NCBI GenBank assembly: GCA_036005325.1
Contig: DASYQR010000028.1
Span: 1-5,542 of the forward strand
Direction: 5' to 3'
From: SCTG01 sp036005325
GTDB lineage: Bacteria > Nitrospirota > Nitrospiria > Nitrospirales > NS-4
DNA: 5,542 bases
Numbering within the stretch: the first letter of the stretch is position 1; each line of letters opens with the position of its first letter. Below are positions 1-5,542 of the stretch, one piece after another. The translations under genes and the position numbers were made by a program. Below the pieces are notes generated by a model. The model worked only from the letters and a program-made list of their open reading frames with translations. It searched no databases and was not told where the DNA came from.

Positions 1-41
1 GGACACGTGAAGGCGGCGCCTGCGGCCTTCCCAAAGCGTGA
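1..41 (+). CDS. possible 3' end of an upstream gene (fragment)
   Basis: The frame starting at base 3 is open from the window edge and reads TREGGACGLPKA before a TGA at 39-41. That stop shares its last base with the ATG at 41 (TGATG), a common junction in tightly packed operons, and this is the main reason to think a gene ends here. The piece is too short to identify. Frame 1 is also open across the edge and continues into panC, while frame 2 stops at 8-10, so the region could instead be a short spacer. In other genomes panC is often preceded by panB or folK, but nothing here shows which gene it would be. Confidence 0.3.
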   Translation, partial: TREGGACGLPKA

Positions 42-889
42 TGCGGCGGATCCAATCCGTCAAGGCCATGACTGCCTGGTCCGCAGGACTCCACCGCGAA
101 GGGGTGACGATCGGCTTGGTGCCGACCATGGGAGCGCTGCATGACGGGCACCGTGCGCTGATCCGCGCGGCCAGGCTGGCGTGCGATGCGGTGGCGGTCA
201 GCATTTTTGTGAATCCCCTGCAGTTCGGTCCCCTGGAGGACTTTGACCGATACCCGCGTTCCCTGCCGCGGGATCTCCGTCTCTGCGAGCGGGAAGGCGT
301 TGACGCCGTCTTTGTCCCGCGCGCGCCAGAGTTGTACCCGCCGGCGTTCGAGACGGCCGTGTCCGTGCAGCGCCTGACGCGCCGCTACGAGGGACTCTCC
401 CGGCCCGGACACTTCGGGGGCGTGACCACGGTGGTCACGAAGCTGCTGAACATCGTCCGCCCCGAGCAGGCGTTTTTCGGGCAGAAGGATTACCAGCAGG
501 CGGTAGTCGTCGACCGGCTGGTCGCGGACCTGAACCTGGAGACGACAATCGTCATGCGTCCCACGGTTCGGGAGCCGGACGGGCTGGCCCTCAGCTCGCG
601 CAACCGGTTCCTGTCACCGGCGGAGCGCAAGGCCGCGACGGTGATCTATCAAGCCTTGTTGGCCGGAAGAGAGTTGATTCGGGCCGGGGAGCGGTCGGTA
701 AAGAAGATCGAGGCGGCCATGACCAAGCTGATCTGGGCAGAACCCTTGGCGCGGCTGGACTATCTTGCAGTAGCGCATCCGACCACGCTCGATGAAGTGC
801 GCAGAGTACGCGGGCGCGTGGTGCTGTTGCTGGCGGCTTGGATTGGGGAGACGCGCTTGATCGATAATCTGGTGGTGAGCGCTCGATGA
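41..889 (+). CDS. panC: pantothenate synthetase (pantoate--beta-alanine ligase)
   Basis: A cytosolic enzyme of pantothenate (vitamin B5) and coenzyme A synthesis: it activates pantoate with ATP to pantoyl-adenylate and transfers it to beta-alanine. The 282-residue protein has the normal family length and all family signatures: the nucleotidyltransferase HxGH motif (H34-D-G-H37, within PTMGALHDGH), FVNPLQF at 56-62 where Q61 is in the pantoate-binding position, GHFGGV at 123-128, GQKDYQQ at 147-153, and the KMSKS-like loop LSSRN at 184-188. I chose ATG 41 because the protein then begins MRRIQSV, as relatives do, and because it overlaps a possible upstream TGA. A GTG at 38 in the same frame would add one residue. 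No good Shine-Dalgarno sequence precedes it, which fits translation coupled to an upstream gene. The stop overlaps the hemW start by ATGA. No missing catalytic residue or frameshift is visible. Confidence 0.96.
   Translation: MRRIQSVKAMTAWSAGLHREGVTIGLVPTMGALHDGHRALIRAARLACDAVAVSIFVNPLQFGPLEDFDRYPRSLPRDLRLCEREGVDAVFVPRAPELYPPAFETAVSVQRLTRRYEGLSRPGHFGGVTTVVTKLLNIVRPEQAFFGQKDYQQAVVVDRLVADLNLETTIVMRPTVREPDGLALSSRNRFLSPAERKAATVIYQALLAGRELIRAGERSVKKIEAAMTKLIWAEPLARLDYLAVAHPTTLDEVRRVRGRVVLLLAAWIGETRLIDNLVVSAR
871..888 (+). promoter_or_regulatory. ribosome binding site and coupled start of hemW
   Basis: A purine-rich GGTGGTGAG at 871-879 lies 6 bases before the ATG at 886 and can act as a Shine-Dalgarno sequence. 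It sits inside the last codons of panC. The ATG overlaps the panC stop (ATGA, 886-889), so ribosomes ending panC can restart directly on hemW. The site supports the chosen hemW start; its activity is inferred. Confidence 0.45.
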
Positions 890-2049
890 ACGGTCGGATT
901 CCCGTGCGGCAGGACGCCGTGGGTTTGTATCTCCACATCCCGTTCTGCGAACGGCGGTGCCGATTCTGCGCGTTCTTTACGCGCGGCCATCGGGACGACC
1001 GGGTTGTGACCTTTTTGGCAGATCTTGTGGCGGAGATCCGGCTCGTCGCCGGCGCTGACCTGCTCCGCGGCCGTCCGGTCGAAACGGTCTACTTCGGCGG
1101 AGGGACGCCGACCACCCTCTCGGCCGAACAACTGCTCACGATTGCGGAGGCCTGCCGTCAAGGCTTTGCTGTGGCTCCCATGGTCGAGATCACCGTCGAG
1201 GCCAACCCGGCCGGGATGGAGGAAGCTGATCTGCGGACTCTGCGCGCGGGCGGGATCAACCGGATCAGTTTCGGCGCACAATCGTTCGACGAGGCGGACC
1301 TCGAGCGAGCGGGCACGCCCCATCGCGTTGCAGACATCGCCCGGGCTGTCGGCGGGGCGCGGCAGGCCGGCTTTTCCAACCTGAATCTGGACCTGATGTA
1401 CGGATTTCCGGATCATTCGCCGGACCGCTGGCTGGCCACCCTGAATGCCGCGATCGCGTTAGAGCCCGACCATCTCTCCTTCTACGGACTGACGCTCGAA
1501 GAAGGCACGTCGTTCTACCGGGAGGCACAACAGGGTCGCCTGACTGTGCCCGGTGAAGACCGGATGGCCGACCTATACCGGATCGGGCGGGAGCGCCTCA
1601 CCGCTGCAGGCTTTCTCCAGTACGAAGTCTCGAATTTTGCGCGGCCCGGTCATGCCTGTCAGCACAATCTCGGCTACTGGGCCGATCACGAGTGGCTGGG
1701 CCTCGGGCCCAGCGCCCATTCGTACCTGGACGGAGACCGGTTCAGCCATGTGGCGTCGCTGGATGAGTACCATCGCCTCGTGACGTCCGGCTTGGCGCCG
1801 GTCGCGGAACGGGAAACGGGGACGCCTGACCTGCGTCTGCGGGAAGCAATGGCTTTCGGCCTTCGGACCGTTGAGGGCGTGCGCGTGAGTCCCTTGGAGC
1901 GCCGGTACCACCTTGATCCGATCGAACGCTTTCGTCGCCCGATCGAGAAGTTGACCCGCGAGGGGTGGCTTGTCTGGGAAGGCGAGAGACTCCGGCCGAG
2001 TCCCGCCGGCATCATGATGGCCGACGAACTGGCGATGGCGTTTTTATAA
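886..2049 (+). CDS. hemW: radical SAM heme chaperone HemW (HemN-like)
   Basis: A 387-residue radical S-adenosylmethionine protein of the HemW group, long annotated as oxygen-independent coproporphyrinogen III oxidase but shown in several bacteria to bind heme and deliver it to proteins. The iron-sulfur motif is C21-x3-C25-x2-C28, directly after LYLHIPF. The residue two places after C28 is F30, not the fourth cysteine of the CxxxCxxCxC motif of true HemN. The SAM-binding GGGTPT lies at 71-76, EANP at 105-108 and RISFGAQSF at 126-134. HNLGYW at 260-265 matches the HNxxYW heme-binding motif that separates HemW from HemN. The C-terminal part, about 285-387, is the usual HemW extension. One small deviation: A29 replaces the aspartate common in the CxYCDF form. 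It is coupled to panC by a 4-base overlap. Its stop lies in a palindrome shared with the opposing gene, so no intergenic terminator follows it. Confidence 0.94.
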   Translation: MNGRIPVRQDAVGLYLHIPFCERRCRFCAFFTRGHRDDRVVTFLADLVAEIRLVAGADLLRGRPVETVYFGGGTPTTLSAEQLLTIAEACRQGFAVAPMVEITVEANPAGMEEADLRTLRAGGINRISFGAQSFDEADLERAGTPHRVADIARAVGGARQAGFSNLNLDLMYGFPDHSPDRWLATLNAAIALEPDHLSFYGLTLEEGTSFYREAQQGRLTVPGEDRMADLYRIGRERLTAAGFLQYEVSNFARPGHACQHNLGYWADHEWLGLGPSAHSYLDGDRFSHVASLDEYHRLVTSGLAPVAERETGTPDLRLREAMAFGLRTVEGVRVSPLERRYHLDPIERFRRPIEKLTREGWLVWEGERLRPSPAGIMMADELAMAFL

Positions 2050-2051
2050 AA
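2042..2051. other. perfect palindrome supplying both convergent stop codons
   Basis: TTTTATAAAA is a perfect 10-base inverted repeat in otherwise GC-rich DNA. Its centre TTATAA reads TAA on the plus strand (2047-2049, stop of hemW) and TAA on the minus strand (2046-2044, stop of the ATPase gene). The two genes therefore end within the same six bases. That the arrangement has a role in termination is possible but not shown. Confidence 0.85.
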
Positions 2052-3972
2052 TTTCGCGCGCCGTCCTGGCGCCGGTGCTGCAGTAGGGGCAGATCTTCCA
2101 CTCAAGCTTGAGGGAGCGCTGGCAGCCGAGGCAGTTGCGGCTGAGCACTGTCTCGCAATAGGGGCAGGCCGCAAAGTCGAACTCGACGACCCGGGCGCAG
2201 GTCGGGCAAAGCGACTCGGTTTTATTCGTCACGTCGATCACGCGCAATAACTCCTCGAGCGTCGTAATGCCAGCCTTGGCTTTGTTGAAGCCGTCCTCGC
2301 CCAGTGTGATCATGCCGGCCGCGAGGGCCGCGAGGCGCAAGTCTTGTTCCGAAATCTCAGCCGAGATCATCTCGCGCATCCGTGCGGTGGGGTCGAGGAC
2401 TTCCATGATGGTGGTCCGTCCCACGTAGCCGGTCTTTCCACACTGGAAGCAGCCCTTCCCCGCGTAGAACTGCAGGTTTGTCAGAGTCTCCGGCGGAATT
2501 CTCAAGGTCATGAGTGTCGCCGGCGAAGGAGTCGTCTTCTCATTACAATTGGGGCAGATCGTCCTGACGAGGCGCTGGGCGATGACGCCCTCGACCAGCG
2601 ATGCCACAAGGTAGCGGGGAATGCCGATATCGATGAGCCGCGTGAGGGCCGACGGGGCGTCATTGGTATGCAGGGTGGAGAGGACCAGGTGGCCGGTCAT
2701 GGCGGCGCGGAAGGCGATCTCGGCGGTCTCCTGATCACGGATTTCGCCTACCAGGACGACATCCGGATCCTGGCGCAGGATGGACCGGAGAGCGTTGGCG
2801 AAGGTTAGTCCCGCATCCGGATTGACCTGCGTCTGGTTGATGCCCTCGATATGGCTCTCGACGGGGTCCTCGACGGTGAGGAGATTGATCGCCGTCGACT
2901 TGATCGCGTTGATCATGGCGTAGAGGGTTGTCGTTTTCCCGCTTCCCGTCGGCCCCGTCACCAGGATGATTCCCCTGTGGCGAGCGGCCAGCGACTTGAC
3001 CGAGGCATAATCTTTCTCGGACAGACCGAGGGTTTCCAAGCGGATCAAGGACTTCGACTGGTCCGTGACCCGGAGGACCATCTTTTCGCCGTGCATGGTG
3101 GGCATGGAGGACACGCGAAAATCAATCTCGCGCTGTTCGATCTTCACGCGCATGGCGCCATCCTGCGGGGTACGTCGCTCGGCGATATCCAGTTGGGAGA
3201 GGATCTTGAAGCGCGAGACGAGCGAGGAATGCACCCCCTTCGGCAAGCGCACGGACTCGCGGAGGAGCCCGTCAACGCGGTATCGGACGAGCGTGTCTTT
3301 TTTGGTCGGCTCGACGTGGATATCGCTGGCCCGGGCGCGGATGGCCTGGGTCATGATCATGTTGCAGAGACGGACGACTGGAGCCTGGCGTGTCGCTTCT
3401 TCGAGTTTCTGGATCTCGGCCGCCGTGGGCTGGTTGTCCTGGACGAGCACCTCCAGCAGTTCCTCGCTGAACTCCTCGGTGCTGTCCCCCAGGAAACGGT
3501 CGAGGCTGGCCGCATTCTCTCTGCTGTAGATCTTATCCAGCGTCTCCTTGATGGCGGACCGACCCGCGAGTACCGGTTTCACGGTGCAGCCGCTCACGAA
3601 GGACAGGTCTTGGATGGCCGCAAAGTCGAGGGGGTCGGCCATGGCGATGGTCAGGGACTTCCCGTCGAGCCGGACGGGTACGGCCTGATAGCGCTTGGCG
3701 AGAGGTTCGGGAATGATGGCAGAGACGGCGGGGTCCGGCCTCTCCTTGGTCAGATCGACGAAGAGATAACCCAACTGATGCGAGAGGCGCCAGGTGACGT
3801 CATGTTCCGAGACAATGTCCTGGGCTACCAGGACTTCACCCAGGCGTTTCCCCGTCCGGGTGCCTTCCTCCAGGGCTTTAGTGAGCTGGTCTTGGGACAG
3901 CAAGCCCTCATCCAGCAGGACCTCGCCCAGCCTGCGCCGGCGCTTCTGGGACCCAGAGTCTTCGGAATTCAC
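2044..3972 (-). CDS. GspE/PilB-family assembly ATPase with MshEN-like N-terminus and C-terminal zinc-ribbon tail
   Basis: A cytoplasmic hexameric motor ATPase that powers type IV pilus or type II secretion pseudopilus assembly. Numbering is from GTG 3972 (642 residues). Residues 14-66 form two tandem MshEN-type c-di-GMP motifs. Residues 70-150 resemble the T2SSE N-terminal domain. An acidic linker (about 151-195) leads to the N2 domain (SDIHVEP 216-222, RYRVDGLLRE 230-239). The catalytic core has Walker A GPTGSGKT 340-347, the Asp box VEDPVE 367-372, Walker B DVVLVGEIRD 404-413, the His box TGHLVLSTLHTND 426-438, and a C4 zinc site C473/C476/C508/C511. After about residue 583 a tail with four more CxxC pairs is added, making it longer than usual relatives. 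I chose GTG 3972 because it overlaps the upstream TGA (ATGTGA); a GTG at 3993 would add 7 residues but lacks a Shine-Dalgarno sequence. AQRLVRTICPNC is closer to GspE and TGHLVLSTLHTNDA fits PilB, so I assign the family but not the orthologue. No other pilus or secretion gene is visible. Confidence 0.93.
   Translation of the reverse strand: MNSEDSGSQKRRRRLGEVLLDEGLLSQDQLTKALEEGTRTGKRLGEVLVAQDIVSEHDVTWRLSHQLGYLFVDLTKERPDPAVSAIIPEPLAKRYQAVPVRLDGKSLTIAMADPLDFAAIQDLSFVSGCTVKPVLAGRSAIKETLDKIYSRENAASLDRFLGDSTEEFSEELLEVLVQDNQPTAAEIQKLEEATRQAPVVRLCNMIMTQAIRARASDIHVEPTKKDTLVRYRVDGLLRESVRLPKGVHSSLVSRFKILSQLDIAERRTPQDGAMRVKIEQREIDFRVSSMPTMHGEKMVLRVTDQSKSLIRLETLGLSEKDYASVKSLAARHRGIILVTGPTGSGKTTTLYAMINAIKSTAINLLTVEDPVESHIEGINQTQVNPDAGLTFANALRSILRQDPDVVLVGEIRDQETAEIAFRAAMTGHLVLSTLHTNDAPSALTRLIDIGIPRYLVASLVEGVIAQRLVRTICPNCNEKTTPSPATLMTLRIPPETLTNLQFYAGKGCFQCGKTGYVGRTTIMEVLDPTARMREMISAEISEQDLRLAALAAGMITLGEDGFNKAKAGITTLEELLRVIDVTNKTESLCPTCARVVEFDFAACPYCETVLSRNCLGCQRSLKLEWKICPYCSTGARTAREIL
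2048..2072 (-). terminator. weak candidate terminator of the minus-strand operon
   Basis: Read on the minus strand, GCGCC (2072-2068), a 5-base loop and GGCGC (2062-2058) form a short GC-rich stem. It is followed after six bases by TTTT (2051-2048). The stem lies in the last codons of the ATPase gene. The stem is short and the T-run is short and displaced, so this is only a possible intrinsic terminator. No comparable structure follows hemW on the plus strand within the window. Confidence 0.2.
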
Positions 3973-3974
3973 AT
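3969..3974 (-). other. ATGTGA stop/start overlap coupling the regulator and ATPase genes
   Basis: On the minus strand the last sense codon of the regulator (ATG, 3974-3972), its stop TGA (3971-3969) and the GTG start of the ATPase gene (3972-3970) overlap. The only Shine-Dalgarno-like bases are a weak CTGGGCG just upstream, within the regulator. Translation of the ATPase therefore probably depends on ribosomes finishing the regulator. The overlap is seen; the coupling is inferred. Confidence 0.6.
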
Positions 3975-5519
3975 GACGCCCAGCTGCTTGCACAGACGGA
4001 ACAGGTACGTGGACTGAAGCCGGAGCAAGGCGGCCGCCTGGGTCTTGTTGCCCTTGGCCTTGTTGATGGCATAGTGCAGAAGGGCTTTCTTGTGCGCCAG
4101 AACGGAATCGTGGAAGGGGAGATCCAGCAGTGATTCAACCGACGCGTCAGAGATGTTGCTGGAGCCCAGTGTGAGATCGTACGGGCCGATCACATCCTCG
4201 ACGGCCAGCACCACCGCGCGCTCGATGACGTTCTCGAGTTCCCGGACGTTTCCATGCCAGTGGTGGTCCGTGAGCTGTTTCATTGCGTCGGCACTGAGGG
4301 TCATCTTGGAGCGTTTCATGTCCCGGCTGTACCGCTCCAGGAAGAAGGTGGCCAGGGCAGGGATGTCCTCCCTGCGGTTGCGCAAGGGCGGCACGGTGAT
4401 GGTCACCACATTGAGCCGGAAGAAGAGATCTTTGCGGAAGCTTCCCGTGCGAACGGCGCGTTCCAGATCCTTGTTGGTGGCGGCGATGAAGCGAACGTCC
4501 ACGTTGATCAGGGCCGTTCCGCCCACGCGCTCGAATTGGTGCGTTTGAAGGACGCGCAGGAGCTTCGCCTGAAACTCCGGTTTGGTGTCGCCGATTTCAT
4601 CGAGAAAAATCGTACCGCCTTCCGCCAGCTCCAGCAGGCCCTTCTTTTTCTCGTGCGCACCGGTAAACGCGCCCTTCTCATGGCCGAACAGTTCGTTCTC
4701 CAGCAGGCCCTCCGCGAGCGCCACGCAGTTCACGGCGACGAAGGGTTTGGCCGCGCGGGCACTCCAGGCATGGATGGCGCGAGCGAACATTTCCTTCCCC
4801 ACGCCGGTTTCGCCGAGCAAGAGGACGGTTGCGGAGGCGTCCGCCACTTTCCTGGCGGCGCGGATCGCCGTTTGGATGCTGGTGCTTTTCCCGATGAGGT
4901 TCCGGTAGCGTTCGTCGATCTCCGCCTGCAGATACCGGTTCGTTTCTTTGATGGACGTGACGAGGCGGGCGTTTCTGATGGCCACCGTGGCATGAGCGGC
5001 AAACGCGGACAGGAGCTCAAGGTCCTCTTGGTTGAACTGGTTGTCCTTGTGCGGATTCAGCACCTCGATGACGCCGATCGTTTTCCCGCGTTCCTGCAAC
5101 GGGACGGCAAGAATAGCGCGGGTCTGAAACCCGGTCGCCTTGTCGACTTTGGCCGTGAACCGGGGGTCACGCTCGACATCATTCACTAGCACCGCCTTCC
5201 CGTGTTTCACAACCCATCCGGCGATTCCCTCTCCGGGCTCCAGCCGGACCATCTTGAGCTTGTCGCTGACCGAGCCCTGCGCCATGACGAACACCAGTTC
5301 TTGGGTCGCCGGGTCGATGAGGAGAAGGCTGCTGTCCCGTGATCCGACTAGCTGGCTGGACGTCTTCAGAATCAGGCTGAGGAGGTGATTGAGGTCAACC
5401 GCCGACGTGAGGAGACGGCTGATTTCGATCAGCGAGGCCAGCCGAGCGTTGGAAGGGCTGGAAATGGAGAAGGGGATGGTGGACTTCAGTTCCGGTGTGC
5501 GCATGGAGGAGAACGGCAT
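3969..5519 (-). CDS. sigma-54-dependent transcriptional activator (GAF, AAA+, Fis-type HTH)
   Basis: A bacterial enhancer-binding protein that remodels the sigma-54 RNA polymerase closed complex using ATP. The 516-residue protein has an N-terminal GAF sensor domain (about 27-187, ending in the typical AHATVAIRNARL), a short helical linker, and an AAA+ domain from about 206. It shows Walker A GETGVGKE 236-243, an intact sigma-54-contacting GAFTGA at 283-288, Walker B GGTIFLDEIGD 301-311, sensor I AATNKDL 346-352, arginine-finger region FRKDLFFRLN 361-370, and sensor II WHGNVRELEN 421-430. A Fis-type helix-turn-helix lies at about 475-516. There is no receiver domain, so it resembles NifA/FhlA-type ligand-sensing activators more than NtrC/PilR response regulators. 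The GAF ligand is unknown. The start is uncertain: the frame stays open to the window edge, ATG 5519 has no Shine-Dalgarno sequence, and ATG 5504 (M6) is an alternative. It overlaps the downstream ATPase gene and is probably co-transcribed with it. Confidence 0.93.
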   Translation of the reverse strand: MPFSSMRTPELKSTIPFSISSPSNARLASLIEISRLLTSAVDLNHLLSLILKTSSQLVGSRDSSLLLIDPATQELVFVMAQGSVSDKLKMVRLEPGEGIAGWVVKHGKAVLVNDVERDPRFTAKVDKATGFQTRAILAVPLQERGKTIGVIEVLNPHKDNQFNQEDLELLSAFAAHATVAIRNARLVTSIKETNRYLQAEIDERYRNLIGKSTSIQTAIRAARKVADASATVLLLGETGVGKEMFARAIHAWSARAAKPFVAVNCVALAEGLLENELFGHEKGAFTGAHEKKKGLLELAEGGTIFLDEIGDTKPEFQAKLLRVLQTHQFERVGGTALINVDVRFIAATNKDLERAVRTGSFRKDLFFRLNVVTITVPPLRNRREDIPALATFFLERYSRDMKRSKMTLSADAMKQLTDHHWHGNVRELENVIERAVVLAVEDVIGPYDLTLGSSNISDASVESLLDLPFHDSVLAHKKALLHYAINKAKGNKTQAAALLRLQSTYLFRLCKQLGVM

Positions 5520-5522
5520 TAT
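5517..5522 (-). promoter_or_regulatory. candidate -10 box overlapping the regulator start codon
   Basis: The minus strand reads TATAAT exactly at 5522-5517, a perfect sigma-70 -10 consensus that includes the first two bases of ATG 5519. A matching -35 box would lie beyond the window edge and cannot be checked. If the box is used, transcription would begin near 5510 and translation would have to start at ATG 5504 or later with almost no leader. A chance match is quite possible. Confidence 0.2.
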
Positions 5523-5542
5523 AGAATCGAAGGGCAGGGAAA

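Noticed and set aside
760..1416. A 218-codon open frame on the minus strand across the panC-hemW junction
   Set aside because: It overlaps two well-supported genes on the other strand and has no family motifs; a shadow frame.
886..2049. Annotation as oxygen-independent coproporphyrinogen III oxidase (HemN)
   Set aside because: The fourth cysteine of the HemN CxxxCxxCxC motif is absent (F30) and the HemW-specific HNxxYW motif is present at 260-265, so HemW is the better call.
1686..2174. A 162-codon minus-strand frame spanning the hemW 3' end and the convergent junction
   Set aside because: Its low-complexity A/S/R/P-rich translation overlaps both real genes out of frame; no independent support.
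2851..4017. A 388-codon open frame on the plus strand opposite the ATPase gene
   Set aside because: It lies wholly antisense to a gene with complete catalytic motifs. Its translation is rich in G, D, H and R with no recognisable domain, as expected for the mirror frame of a GC-rich gene.
5090..5115. Minus-strand TTGCC...TTGCA considered as a sigma-54 -24/-12 promoter
   Set aside because: The -24 element does not match TGGCAC and the site lies deep inside the regulator's GAF coding region. I found no convincing sigma-54 promoter in the window.
4254..5189. A 311-codon open frame on the plus strand opposite the sigma-54 regulator
   Set aside because: It is antisense to the conserved GAF and AAA+ regions, shows no domain, and is explained by codon bias of the real gene.

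Overview
The window carries two convergent gene pairs and almost no non-coding DNA. The DNA is GC-rich by eye and the genes overlap at every junction. I see no RNA genes, insertion sequences, CRISPR arrays or long repeats. The gene set (biosynthetic PanC and HemW next to a sigma-54 activator and a type IV pilus/type II secretion ATPase with two N-terminal domains and a zinc-ribbon tail) fits a diderm bacterium with sigma-54 and c-di-GMP-type control. Nitrospirota or a deltaproteobacteria-like lineage are candidates, but this is a loose inference from gene style, not a placement.

Left half, plus strand (1-2049): a possible last few codons of an upstream gene, then panC (pantothenate synthetase), then hemW (radical-SAM heme chaperone, often called HemN-like). 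panC and hemW overlap by ATGA, so they are very probably co-transcribed and translationally coupled. Both are housekeeping cofactor genes and look intact.

Right half, minus strand (2044-5519): a sigma-54-dependent activator (GAF, AAA+, Fis-type helix-turn-helix) is transcribed first. Its stop codon overlaps the likely GTG start of a GspE/PilB-family assembly ATPase. This ATPase has a nearly canonical MshEN-type c-di-GMP motif pair at its N-terminus, the usual GspE/PilB catalytic core with its C4 zinc site, and an added C-terminal tail of four CxxC pairs that looks like a double zinc ribbon. The pair plausibly couples a small-molecule-sensing sigma-54 regulator to a pilus or secretion motor.

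The two halves meet tail to tail at a perfect palindrome (TTTTATAAAA, 2042-2051) whose central TTATAA gives both hemW and the ATPase gene their TAA stop codons. No stretch of 300 bases lacks a gene. The unusual points are the ATPase architecture, its coupling to the GAF regulator and the shared stop; the rest is ordinary.
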